NCBI GenBank assembly: GCA_019309605.1
Contig: JAFDFW010000026.1
Location: 1 to 19,990, forward strand
Direction: 5' to 3'
Source: Deltaproteobacteria bacterium
GTDB taxonomy: Bacteria; Myxococcota_A; Polyangia; Polyangiales; Houyiibacteriaceae
Length of the DNA: 19,990 bases
Shown: positions 1 to 7,917 of the stretch, piece by piece
Layout: every line of letters starts with the position of its first letter
Position numbering within the stretch: position 1 is the stretch's first letter
Notes under the pieces: model-generated
Told to the model about the DNA's origin: nothing
The model's database searches: none
The model's input: only the letters and a program-made list of their open reading frames with translations
Program-made: the position numbers and the translations under genes

Positions 1-387
1 GTGGCGCAAGCGGCCCTCGAGGACGCGATCCTGTACGCGACGGAGCGCGAACAATTCGGCGGGCCAATCTTTCAGTTCCCACGCGTCGCACGCAAGATCG
101 GCCGCATGGTCGTCCGCATCCAAGCCGGCCGGCAGATGACGTATTTCAGCGCCCGCGAAAAGGACCAGGAGAAGCGCTGTGACCTCCAAGCAGGCATGGC
201 GAAGCTCTTGGCCACCCGCTCCGCGTGGGAAGCAGCAGACGCGAACGTCCAGATTCACGGTGGAAACGGCTACGCGGAGGAATACACCGCATCCCGCCTG
301 TTGGTGGATGCGCGAGTCCTCAGCCTTTTCGAGGGCGCCAACGAGATTCAGGCGCACGTCGTCGCTCGCCGTCTTCTCGAAAGCTGA
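1..387 (+). CDS. Acyl-CoA dehydrogenase, C-terminal fragment (5' end outside window)
   Basis: Acyl-CoA dehydrogenases are FAD flavoproteins that oxidise acyl-CoA thioesters to trans-2-enoyl-CoA. The visible 128 residues are the C-terminal helical domain. They show the Arg-Glu-x-Phe-Gly segment (EREQFGGPI, about residues 15-23) that lies along the FAD and dimer interface. They also show the QIHGGNGYAEEY motif (about 84-95) and LFEGANEIQ (109-117), whose Glu111 aligns with the catalytic base of medium-chain-type enzymes (the YEGT motif). The family is about 380 residues long, so roughly two thirds of the protein lies upstream of the window. The GTG at base 1 is therefore an internal valine codon, not a start. 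The gene ends at TGA 385-387, 33 nt before the glycosyltransferase gene. Substrate chain length cannot be told from this part. Confidence 0.9.
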   Translation: MAQAALEDAILYATEREQFGGPIFQFPRVARKIGRMVVRIQAGRQMTYFSAREKDQEKRCDLQAGMAKLLATRSAWEAADANVQIHGGNGYAEEYTASRLLVDARVLSLFEGANEIQAHVVARRLLES

Positions 388-420
388 CGCACCCAGCCCG
401 AGCGGCCATACTGCCCCGGG

Positions 421-2127
421 ATGGGCCCTGATCGCGTCGGCGGCAGGCAGAGGCCGGTTCGCATCGCCTTTGCCGTAGTGCTCGCGCTGCAGGTCTTGCT
501 GGCCGTGTGGGGCGTCGCCGACCGATGGACGCGCGGCCACAACGGCTGGAACGGTTCCGCGTATCACAACGCCGCCCGCAACACATTGCGTTGGGACGTG
601 CTGTTCCCACTCCAGTACGAGACCGCCAACGTACCCCCGAAAAAGGAACAGCTCTACACCCACGCACCGCTGGCCCTCCACCTACACAACGTGGCCAGCG
701 TGAAACTCTTCGGCGATCGCGAGCTCTCGATCCGGCTAGTCGCGGGCTTCTGGAGCGTGGCCGCTCTCTGCATGCTGTTCGCCGTAGTAAGACGCCTCTG
801 GGACGACGCACACGCCCTAGCCGCCTCCGCGATCTATGTGGTCCTCCCGATCAACGCCATCTACACCAACATGGCCAACCACTCGTCCGGCTTCATCTTC
901 TGGTCCCTACTCACCCTCTACCTCTACATCCGCTCAACCCGCGCCCCCCCGTGGCGCCGTGCAGACTTCGCCCTCTTCCTTGCGATCTTCGCCATCGCGG
1001 CCAGCTGGGACTGGCCCGCCTACTACATAGCCGCCTGCATCGCCCTCCACTGGGCCTGGGGACTCTTCGGGCCACGGCGCTCGGAACCCGCAAGCGGTCC
1101 CGCGTCACAACTAGCCATATTCTGCGCGTGGGTGGTTTTGTTGTTTGCGGGGCATTTCGTTTTGGTGGAGGTGATGACTGGGAATGTCGATGAGCTGAGG
1201 GGAGCGTTTAATGCGCGGCGGGCACTTTCTTGGGCGCGCTTTCGGACGCACTTGTGGATCGTGCCGGAGCTGATGTTCACGGCGCCGGTTCTAGGGCTTT
1301 GTGCCGCGTGGATGGGCATGTGGGGCGCTCGCATGGCCCGTGGGACGGCGCGGGGGCGTGATTTGATTCCGGTCGCGTTTCTGGTCGCCGGCTTGATTCA
1401 CTATTGGACCTTTCGCTGGAGCGCGATCGTCCATTCATACTGGGCGTGGCCGATACTTCCGGCCGTGGCCATCGTCGTCCCAGTCTCACTCTTCGCGATG
1501 GCGCGCTGGATTCGCGACCGGGCGGGGATCGCACTGAGCTTCAGCGTGTTGCTCTTGCTCGTTCCCTTGGCGATCCGGACCGTTGAGCTCGTTCCCGAGG
1601 GACGCTATGTCGGCGGCTCGATGTGGTTTTTCACTCCGGTACGGGGCGCGATGGATACCTACGACTCAGGGAGGCCGGAGCTCCGCTTTGCTGAGCGCGT
1701 CAAGGCGTGGACCGACCGAGACACGGGAGTGCAACTACACACGAGCCTCAAGCCCCTTCGCCTGGAGCCTCGGTTCAACATCACCCTCGACCGCGTGACG
1801 CATCGCTGGTCACAGAACCCGCGCGTCGAGATCCCGAACAGTCAGGGAGCGACCGGCTGGGTCTTCGTCGCTGCGCTCGATGCCTTCCCCGAAGAGCAGC
1901 GAGCGGCATTCGCATCCCGCCATCCCTATCGTCAATTCGGCGACTACTTCATGGTGGACCTGCGTACGGAGGCTCGCGACATCGAGGCCTGGGGCTTGAC
2001 TCCGCTCGAGCCCAATGCTCGATGGTGGCTCTTTCACACCTCTTTCGAACCCCCGATGAGAGCGATACGGCTCATCGCGGCGGAGCAGTCCCTGAACGAA
2101 AAGGTGGCGGAGCTCGATGCCCCGTAG
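421..2127 (+). CDS. GT39-like polytopic membrane glycosyltransferase (GT-C fold)
   Basis: This is a 568-residue integral membrane protein of the dolichyl-phosphate-mannose-mannosyltransferase/ArnT type. Such enzymes move a sugar from a polyprenyl-phosphate donor to an acceptor on the outer face of the inner membrane. After a short basic N-terminus and a first membrane helix (about 15-35) comes a long external loop with GHNGWNGSAYHNAARNTLRW, then YTHAPLALHLHN and LFGDRELSIRL. This order (acceptor/donor loop, His-Pro-Leu segment, G-x-x-E-x-x-x-R) is typical of GT39-like proteins. About nine more hydrophobic helices follow, up to about residue 385, then a soluble C-terminal domain of about 180 residues. 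The start is uncertain because ATG 421 has no clear Shine-Dalgarno; GTG 478 is an alternative. The 3' end overlaps the next gene by 11 nt. Base composition changes sharply near 1120 (see findings). The sugar and acceptor are unknown. Confidence 0.72.
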   Translation: MGPDRVGGRQRPVRIAFAVVLALQVLLAVWGVADRWTRGHNGWNGSAYHNAARNTLRWDVLFPLQYETANVPPKKEQLYTHAPLALHLHNVASVKLFGDRELSIRLVAGFWSVAALCMLFAVVRRLWDDAHALAASAIYVVLPINAIYTNMANHSSGFIFWSLLTLYLYIRSTRAPPWRRADFALFLAIFAIAASWDWPAYYIAACIALHWAWGLFGPRRSEPASGPASQLAIFCAWVVLLFAGHFVLVEVMTGNVDELRGAFNARRALSWARFRTHLWIVPELMFTAPVLGLCAAWMGMWGARMARGTARGRDLIPVAFLVAGLIHYWTFRWSAIVHSYWAWPILPAVAIVVPVSLFAMARWIRDRAGIALSFSVLLLLVPLAIRTVELVPEGRYVGGSMWFFTPVRGAMDTYDSGRPELRFAERVKAWTDRDTGVQLHTSLKPLRLEPRFNITLDRVTHRWSQNPRVEIPNSQGATGWVFVAALDAFPEEQRAAFASRHPYRQFGDYFMVDLRTEARDIEAWGLTPLEPNARWWLFHTSFEPPMRAIRLIAAEQSLNEKVAELDAP

Positions 2128-4114
2128 ACCGCTCGCAGCCATGCTGACTTTGTGGTCCTCGGCCTATCTCGGATGCGTCCTGTTCTTGGTTGCGGATCTA
2201 TTGCCGCAAGCCTCGGTGTCGATGGAGCTCCTCGGTCAACTGTCGTGGCTCGCGCTCGTCGGATCGATCCCAACGGCACTGGTCTTGGGAGCGGCGTCTC
2301 GAACGGCGCGCGCGCCACGAGCTGTGATCGCAGCGTCGACGGTTGCCGTGATCGTGTTCGGGGTGGCCATCGCCTGGGACCACACCGACTTCCTGCTTGC
2401 GGGGCCGCGGTGGACGCTTCACCCGCAGCGCCAGATGCTGCGCATCGCGATGGCCCCAGCGTTCGGGGTGCTTGCCGCAGGAGGCTGGCTCTGGCTAATC
2501 CTGGGCGCGCGCACAACGAAATTACGATGGTCTGCGCCTTGGATGGCGATCACCGTGATCGCAATCGGGCTGCTGATGGCTGCGATCGTGCGCTACCGGG
2601 CCTACGACTACTCGATGGCGCAGCTGGTCTTCCCAGCGGGCGTTCTCTTGGGCGCAATGGTGTACCTAGTCGCTCGGGAGTCTCGGCACCGGCCTGTCGT
2701 CTTGGGCGTCGCCGCCGCATGCCTGCTCTATGGAGTTGGATCTCGCGTCGATCCCAGCCTGGTCGCAACCGGTAAGCGCGAAGTGATTGCACACAGCCGA
2801 GCGGGTGCGCTGGCGACCCTCTACGTGCTCCCCCACTTCGGACGCGAGCAGATATGGTCTACCTCTGGTAAGGCATGCCCAGAGCCAAGGCCCGTCGTGG
2901 AGCAGTCTCCGATTGGCATCGAGCCGAATGGACGACGCAACGTGATCGTCGTCACGGTCGATGCCCTTCGAAAGGACGTCATGGGCATGCAGGTGGACGG
3001 GCGCCCCGTGACGCCGGAGCTGACGCGACTCGCGGAGGCCGGCGTGTCGTTCGCAAGCGCCACATCGACTTATCCGGCGACCCTGTTCGCAGTAGGCACC
3101 GCGTTCACCGGCTTGAGCCCAGCCGAGCTCTATCTCTCGCCCGCACTACCAGACACGATCTTCACACGCTCCCGCGCCCACGTGGACAGGCAGTTCGCGG
3201 TTCTTCCCGACGTCAACTGGTTTCGCCTCCCGATCGTCGGGCAGTTCCTGGCGCCGGGTGTCGAAACCACGTTCGCCCGCACAGACGCCGCTGCCACCGA
3301 TGCCCTCATCGAACGTCTTCGGGCTGCGCGTAAAGACGACGCGTCGATCATGGCGTGGGTCCACTACTACTCACCGCACGACCGCTACCGATCGCACCAA
3401 GACTTCCCATTCGGAAAGGGCAAGAAGAACGCCTACCTGAGCGAAGTGGCGTACTTCGACCGAGAACTCGGCCGCTTGATGCAGTACCTGGACGCGGACG
3501 GTTGGCTCGAGGACACGCTGGTCGTCTTCTTTTCGGACCACGGCGAGGCCTTGGGAGAGCAGTCCTACTGGGGACACCACGTCTACTTAAACGGCTGGAT
3601 GATCGACGTCCCGCTCGTGCTCTGGCACGCCAGCATCTCTCCTTCCGAACCGCGGGTTGGCGTCAGTCTTGCCGACGTTGCCCCGACCGTCTTGCACTTC
3701 CTGGGCTTGCCTGTCCCGTCGGATATCGCCGCACAGAGCCTTTTTACGCTGGACCCGAACCTGCCGGACCGCCCTTCCTTCTCCGAAGCCTTCCCTGTGC
3801 GCGGCCGGGAGCTGTTCGACAGCTTCCGCCTCGCTACACTCGACGACGCGTCGATTCAGGCCAGGCTCCTCGGTATTCGCGTGGCAAACAAAGGCTACGA
3901 GCCCAAGGGAGCGATCACCCGCGGCCGCTATCGCTTGATTCATCATCGCGGGGCCGACACGACGCTGGTCTACGACCTCGAAGCCGACTCGAACGAGCGT
4001 CTGGCAGACGCGACATCGAGCCGAGAAGCCAGCAAGCTCCTCCAAAGCGAGCTCGAGCGGTGGGAGCAAGAGCAACTGCAACGCATCCGGTGCCGGCTTC
4101 AACTCAGCGAGTAG
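2117..4114 (+). CDS. Membrane-anchored sulfatase/phosphotransferase-fold enzyme (alkaline phosphatase superfamily)
   Basis: This 665-residue protein has about six N-terminal membrane helices (residues about 8-215) and a C-terminal catalytic domain of the sulfatase/alkaline phosphatase superfamily (about 270-600). NVIVVTVDALRKD holds the metal ligand Asp282. TSTYPATLF places Thr318 where sulfatases carry the cysteine that becomes formylglycine. FFSDHGE supplies Asp474 and His475, and WGHH (His487/His488) follows. Thr in place of Cys, together with the membrane domain, argues for a phosphoethanolamine/phosphoglycerol-transferase or phosphatase-like reaction at the outer face of the inner membrane rather than classical sulfatase activity; this is inference. 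ATG 2117 lies inside the glycosyltransferase gene (11-nt overlap) behind a GGCGGAG sequence, so translation is probably coupled and the two enzymes likely modify the same envelope glycan. Its 3' end overlaps the convergent LtaS-like gene. Confidence 0.75.
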   Translation: MPRRPLAAMLTLWSSAYLGCVLFLVADLLPQASVSMELLGQLSWLALVGSIPTALVLGAASRTARAPRAVIAASTVAVIVFGVAIAWDHTDFLLAGPRWTLHPQRQMLRIAMAPAFGVLAAGGWLWLILGARTTKLRWSAPWMAITVIAIGLLMAAIVRYRAYDYSMAQLVFPAGVLLGAMVYLVARESRHRPVVLGVAAACLLYGVGSRVDPSLVATGKREVIAHSRAGALATLYVLPHFGREQIWSTSGKACPEPRPVVEQSPIGIEPNGRRNVIVVTVDALRKDVMGMQVDGRPVTPELTRLAEAGVSFASATSTYPATLFAVGTAFTGLSPAELYLSPALPDTIFTRSRAHVDRQFAVLPDVNWFRLPIVGQFLAPGVETTFARTDAAATDALIERLRAARKDDASIMAWVHYYSPHDRYRSHQDFPFGKGKKNAYLSEVAYFDRELGRLMQYLDADGWLEDTLVVFFSDHGEALGEQSYWGHHVYLNGWMIDVPLVLWHASISPSEPRVGVSLADVAPTVLHFLGLPVPSDIAAQSLFTLDPNLPDRPSFSEAFPVRGRELFDSFRLATLDDASIQARLLGIRVANKGYEPKGAITRGRYRLIHHRGADTTLVYDLEADSNERLADATSSREASKLLQSELERWEQEQLQRIRCRLQLSE

Positions 4115-6284
4115 CGACCGACGACACTTCGTCCTGGATGACGGTCGGAGTGGACCCAACCACGGGACCGGTCGTCATTGATAGCCGGGCCTCGTGAAAC
4201 TGGATCAGCGCCACATCCCCCGACACTGTCGTCGCGTACAGCTGGATCACGAGTTGGCTCGCGTCGTGTGGCACCCCGATCTCGTAGCTCAGGCGCCATC
4301 GCTCCCCTTCTCGGACCCTAATCCCCTTACGTAGGAATTTTTCGTAGCCGCCGAGAAAGACATCCTGGTGAAAGTCGATCGTCGCCTGGCCACCGGAAAC
4401 CTCGAGATCGAGATCGACGCGGAGCATCGTGCCGGCGGGAACGCGTAGATATTGTCCGCCGATCAGAAGCTTCTTGCCCCCTACGGCCCGCACGGACACC
4501 GAGTCCTCGGTCAGCAGATCGATCACGCCCGCCTCGGTCATGTCTCCGCGGCCGGAGCGCGTCAGTCGGGCCACCTCGGTCACGAGCTGCCGTTCACGGG
4601 GCGATGCAGGCTGACTCTGCCGCTTTGGACCGAACGGCAAATCGGCCTCGGGAACCCACCGCGTGCAATCGCGAAACGACTCGTCACAGACGACTGCGGT
4701 GCCGGAAGGCTCCCACATGATCACGCTTCGGGCATAGGTGTTGCCGGCAAACAGGTGGCGCGGGGTCGTATATTCACGAAACCAACTCCGCCCGGTGAAA
4801 TTCCTCTCCTGGGGCTCCATGCCGAGAAGGTCGGTCACGGACAGGGCCGCGTCGACGTGGGCATAAAGCGTATCGATCCGCTTCGCCTCCGGCTCTGGCA
4901 GCATCACGACGACGAATGACCAGCTCTGTGAGAGCAGCCTCTGTGTCGCGCTCGCCGACTGCACGAGCCCAGTCGACTCGTCGGAAGTGATGATCACGAC
5001 CGTGTCGCGAAGGACTCCGCGTTCCTCGAGCTCCGTCAGGAACTGGGCGAGGGCGTCGTCGGCCCAACGGAAGGCGCGCTCCTGCCTGCTTCGCGCCCCT
5101 TCCCAAACTGCGGTATCCGGGAACGTAAACGGATGGTGGGTGCCCACGGTCAACAGCGTCGCAAAGAACGGCCGATCCGCCTCGTGAAGCTCGACCAGCC
5201 GACCGAGCGCCTGCTCGAAGAACGCCTTGTCGTCCACGCCCCAGTCGGTGCGCGCGTAGCTCCGCTCGAACCAGGGGTCTCCCACCAACTCCTCAAACCC
5301 CGCCTTTTTCATGAACTGGTCCTTGAGCATGAAGCCGAGGGGCGCCGATTGAATGTACGCGGTCACATATCCTTCGTCTCGCAAGACCGCTGGAAGGCAT
5401 CGGCGCGCCGCCCCGTACACCTGTTCGCTCATCTTGGACTGGTCGGTCAGCAGCTTCGGATAGTCCCCGCACAAAATGCCGTACTCGCCCCGGTTGGTCT
5501 GCCGCTGGTGCGAAACGACGCGCGTGAAAAGGATGTGACGTCGAGCCAGCGCATCCAATTTCGGCATCGTGATCGCGCTTTGGACCCCTTCGGCGGCGGC
5601 AACGGAAGGCAAGTACGCGCCCGAAGCTGCTTCGATCATGATGAGAAGCACGTTGGGCCGGTCGGGCAGCGGCCCGGCCCATCGCTCGCCGCGCAGGTTG
5701 CCCCGCAAGACCTCGCGCACTTCGGCGCGGATCGAAGCTGGCCCCACGCCCGCGGAAGCGGGCAAGATCGACAAGTTGGCCTGAATCGCGTGCCGCTGTC
5801 GCCACTCGTCGTAGGTGTGGGACGTGGGAATGACCAACTGCCCGAGCACGCAAGCGGCGAACGCCAGGCCCCATCCCCGCCACCAGCGTTTGCCCGGAGC
5901 GCGCGCCCACAGCGCGGCCGCGGTCGCCGCGGCGGTGAGCACGGCAAGCAGGACCGGATGTCGCGCGTGGCGGACCGAGCCGCCAACAAACGTCGAATCG
6001 GCCAGGAAACCGGCATGACTGAGCGCGTAGAGCGAATCGAACACCGAGATGAACTCGTACATGGCAAAGCTCACCCACACGATCGACAGGAGGACCCCGA
6101 GCCCCGCCACGCGGCCCCACCAGCGACCGGTCGCAAGGAAGAAGCCTGCCGCACCGGCGACCAGCAATGCGACCGAAGTATCGGCAAGAAAACCACGCAA
6201 ATCCGCGGGGGCGAGAGCCAGGCGCTTCTCGCTCAGGAGCAAGGCGCGTGTGAGCCACGGCGCGGCAAGGCACACGGCGACCAT
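4104..6284 (-). CDS. LtaS/MdoB-like membrane phosphotransferase (LTA synthase family)
   Basis: This 726-residue protein has about four to five membrane helices (within 1-155) and an extracytoplasmic alkaline-phosphatase-superfamily domain resembling lipoteichoic acid synthase and phosphoglycerol transferases. NVLLIMIEAASG gives metal ligand Glu218. HQRQTNRGEYGILCG contains Thr263, the probable nucleophile, followed by the family Arg-Gly-Glu. WGVDD lies at 348-352 and GTHHPFTFP at 381-389. The last metal-binding motif reads TSDEST, so Asp435 is kept but the usual His is Glu436. Residues about 590-710 form an extra beta-rich C-terminal region. The family transfers glycerol-phosphate (or related) groups onto lipids or periplasmic glycans. 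ATG 6284 is the only normal start before an upstream in-frame stop, but its purine-rich tract (GGAGGGGAAGG) sits about 15 nt away, longer than usual. The gene diverges from the DUF938 methyltransferase gene. Confidence 0.75.
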   Translation of the reverse strand: MVAVCLAAPWLTRALLLSEKRLALAPADLRGFLADTSVALLVAGAAGFFLATGRWWGRVAGLGVLLSIVWVSFAMYEFISVFDSLYALSHAGFLADSTFVGGSVRHARHPVLLAVLTAAATAAALWARAPGKRWWRGWGLAFAACVLGQLVIPTSHTYDEWRQRHAIQANLSILPASAGVGPASIRAEVREVLRGNLRGERWAGPLPDRPNVLLIMIEAASGAYLPSVAAAEGVQSAITMPKLDALARRHILFTRVVSHQRQTNRGEYGILCGDYPKLLTDQSKMSEQVYGAARRCLPAVLRDEGYVTAYIQSAPLGFMLKDQFMKKAGFEELVGDPWFERSYARTDWGVDDKAFFEQALGRLVELHEADRPFFATLLTVGTHHPFTFPDTAVWEGARSRQERAFRWADDALAQFLTELEERGVLRDTVVIITSDESTGLVQSASATQRLLSQSWSFVVVMLPEPEAKRIDTLYAHVDAALSVTDLLGMEPQERNFTGRSWFREYTTPRHLFAGNTYARSVIMWEPSGTAVVCDESFRDCTRWVPEADLPFGPKRQSQPASPRERQLVTEVARLTRSGRGDMTEAGVIDLLTEDSVSVRAVGGKKLLIGGQYLRVPAGTMLRVDLDLEVSGGQATIDFHQDVFLGGYEKFLRKGIRVREGERWRLSYEIGVPHDASQLVIQLYATTVSGDVALIQFHEARLSMTTGPVVGSTPTVIQDEVSSVATR

Positions 6285-6301
6285 GAGCGTCCAGGCCGCC
6301 C

Positions 6302-6340
6302 TTCCCCTCCAATCGCCGCGCTTCGCTTCGATGAGGGGAA
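6302..6340. repeat. 8-bp inverted repeat between divergent genes
   Basis: TTCCCCTC at 6302-6309 and GAGGGGAA at 6333-6340 are perfect reverse complements separated by 23 bases. They lie in the 59-base gap between the LtaS-like and DUF938 genes. Each arm reads as a purine-rich Shine-Dalgarno-like tract on the strand of its own gene. The right arm is well placed for ATG 6344. The left arm is 17 nt from ATG 6284. An operator role is possible, but two facing ribosome binding sites would look the same. Confidence 0.45.
6333..6338 (+). promoter_or_regulatory. Shine-Dalgarno of the DUF938 methyltransferase gene
   Basis: GAGGGG ends five bases before ATG 6344. It favours this start over the second in-frame ATG at 6362, which has no comparable purine tract in front of it. 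Confidence 0.6.
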
Positions 6341-6343
6341 CTT

Positions 6344-6961
6344 ATGGGCTATGCAATCTCGATGGCAAAGGGTTTCGCGCCTGCCGCCGAGCGCAATCGG
6401 CAACCGATCCTCGACGTGCTTCGCCGAGTGCTCCCGCCGGCCGGCCTCGTTCTCGAAGTGGCGAGCGGAACCGGCCAACATGCGATCTTCTTTTCCGAAC
6501 GCCTCCCTGCGCTCCAATGGCAGCCGACCGATGCTTCACCGGAAGCCCTGCAAAGCATTGGCGCGTGGGTCGACGTCGCCGCTCGTGACAATCTTCTAGC
6601 CCCCCTCGATCTCGACGTGCGGTCACCGCAATGGCCCATCAGCCAAGCCGACGCCTTGTTGTGCATCAACATGATCCACATCTCCCCCTGGGAAGCGACC
6701 GAAGCGTTGTTTCAAGGAGCGAGCCAACTACTCGAGGTTGGCGCCCCGCTGATCACCTACGGCCCGTATCGGCTGCATGGCGAGCACACGGCCCCGAGCA
6801 ACGCGGCATTCGACCAAAGCCTTCGATCTCGCAACGCGCGTTGGGGCGTTCGTGACATCGATGATCTCCGCGATCTGGGTGGGCGAACGGGCTTTGTGCT
6901 CGAGGAGCGGGTGGGCATGCCGGCCAACAACATGATTTTGGTCTGGACGCGGGAGGCCTAA
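6344..6961 (+). CDS. DUF938 family class I SAM-dependent methyltransferase
   Basis: This is a 205-residue soluble protein with the hallmarks of the DUF938 family of S-adenosylmethionine-dependent methyltransferases. LVLEVASGTGQHAIFF (about 35-50) is the glycine-rich SAM-binding motif I. LQWQPTDAS (motif II region) follows, then ALLCINMIHISPW (motif IV region), LITYGPYRLHGE, SNAAFDQSLRSRNARWGVRD and a C-terminal MPANNMILVW. The length matches the family, about 200 residues. The biological substrate of the family is not established as far as I know. The start ATG 6344 has a good GAGGGG Shine-Dalgarno. The 3' end overlaps the stop codon of the convergent antiporter gene in a shared CTAA (6958-6961). 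Transcription probably begins within or just upstream of the 59-base gap shared with the divergent LtaS-like gene. Confidence 0.88.
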   Translation: MGYAISMAKGFAPAAERNRQPILDVLRRVLPPAGLVLEVASGTGQHAIFFSERLPALQWQPTDASPEALQSIGAWVDVAARDNLLAPLDLDVRSPQWPISQADALLCINMIHISPWEATEALFQGASQLLEVGAPLITYGPYRLHGEHTAPSNAAFDQSLRSRNARWGVRDIDDLRDLGGRTGFVLEERVGMPANNMILVWTREA

Positions 6962-7917
6962 GAGGGCGCTCCGGGCAGCGACGGATTCAAGAACAGCGCA
7001 ACGAAGTAGACGATGAAGACGACGATGAGGGTGATTCCTCGCTTGCGTCCAATATGATTGCGCTCGTTCACCGCCATCATCAGAAGCAGCACGGTCACGC
7101 CTGCCATGATGGGAAAGTCGCGCACGACGACGACGCGATCCACCGGCCCGGGGGCGATGATGCCAGGAAGCGCGAGCACGCCGAGCAAGTTGAACATGTT
7201 GGACCCAACGACATTGCCGACGGCGATGTCTGGTTCCCCCCGCCTCGCGGCGGCGACGGAAGCGGCCAGCTCGGGAAGGCTCGTGCCGAGCGCAACCAGC
7301 GTGAGACCCACCACGAGCTCGCTGACCCCGAGGTCGGACGCGATACCCACCGCGCCCCAGACCAGTACGCGGGAACCAATCAGAAGAAAGACCAGGCCCA
7401 CCAAGAACGTCGCGACGCCCTTGGCAGTGGGCAGGGAGTCGGGAATTTCGTCGTCTTCGAAGCCGCCGGTGGACACCTCCGGAGGTTCTGCCCGCTGCTT
7501 GCGGCCCTGCATGCTGATCCAAGCGATCAGGACGAACAGCCCGGTGAGCAAGATGATCCCTTCGACCCGGCTGAGCTCTCCGTCCCAAAGGAAGAACCAG
7601 CCGACCGCCATGCTCAGAAACAGAACCGGAATTTCGCGGATGAGCAACCGAGAGTGGACCCTCAGCGGTTTAACCAGGGCTGCGGCGCCAAGGACCAGCG
7701 TCACGTTGGTGATGTTCGAGCCGACGGCGTTCCCGATGCCCATCTCGGGGCTACCCGCCGCCGCGGCCATACCGGAGACCAACATCTCCGGCGCCGACGT
7801 GCCGAACGCGACGATCGTGAGCCCAACGACGAGGCGACTGACCCCGAAATTGCGGGCCAGCCCTGCCGCCCCGTACACGAAACGATCGGCTCCCCAGACA
7901 ACGGCGATGAAACCCAC
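6958..7917 (-). CDS. Calcium/sodium antiporter, YrbG/K+-dependent Na+/Ca2+ exchanger family
   Basis: This inner-membrane protein belongs to the Ca2+:cation antiporter superfamily and exports Ca2+ in exchange for Na+ or H+. It has the two inverted alpha repeats that define the family: GTSAPE at 39-44 with GSNITN at 66-71, and GTSLPE at 211-216 with GSNMFN at about 238-243. About ten hydrophobic helices flank a central hydrophilic loop (about 138-165, with GGFEDDE). The first helix appears clipped. The GTG start at 7917 begins inside it, and the frame stays open upstream for 21 codons (to TGA at 7981-7983) that encode a fitting helix start, LTLFYAIAAVIV. No ATG, GTG or TTG lies there; a CTG at 7948-7950 behind a GAAGAGG tract is a candidate. 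Family members are about 320-360 residues. Confidence 0.9.
   Translation of the reverse strand: MGFIAVVWGADRFVYGAAGLARNFGVSRLVVGLTIVAFGTSAPEMLVSGMAAAAGSPEMGIGNAVGSNITNVTLVLGAAALVKPLRVHSRLLIREIPVLFLSMAVGWFFLWDGELSRVEGIILLTGLFVLIAWISMQGRKQRAEPPEVSTGGFEDDEIPDSLPTAKGVATFLVGLVFLLIGSRVLVWGAVGIASDLGVSELVVGLTLVALGTSLPELAASVAAARRGEPDIAVGNVVGSNMFNLLGVLALPGIIAPGPVDRVVVVRDFPIMAGVTVLLLMMAVNERNHIGRKRGITLIVVFIVYFVALFLNPSLPGAPS

Noticed and set aside
2941..3100. True formylglycine sulfatase assignment
   Set aside because: The C/S-x-P-S/A-R signature is absent; Thr occupies the position and Leu replaces the Arg.
5133..6599. 488-codon + strand open frame
   Set aside because: It lies antisense to the LtaS-like gene and out of frame with the methyltransferase gene. 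The Arg/His/Pro-rich translation has no recognisable domain and is typical of high-GC shadow frames.
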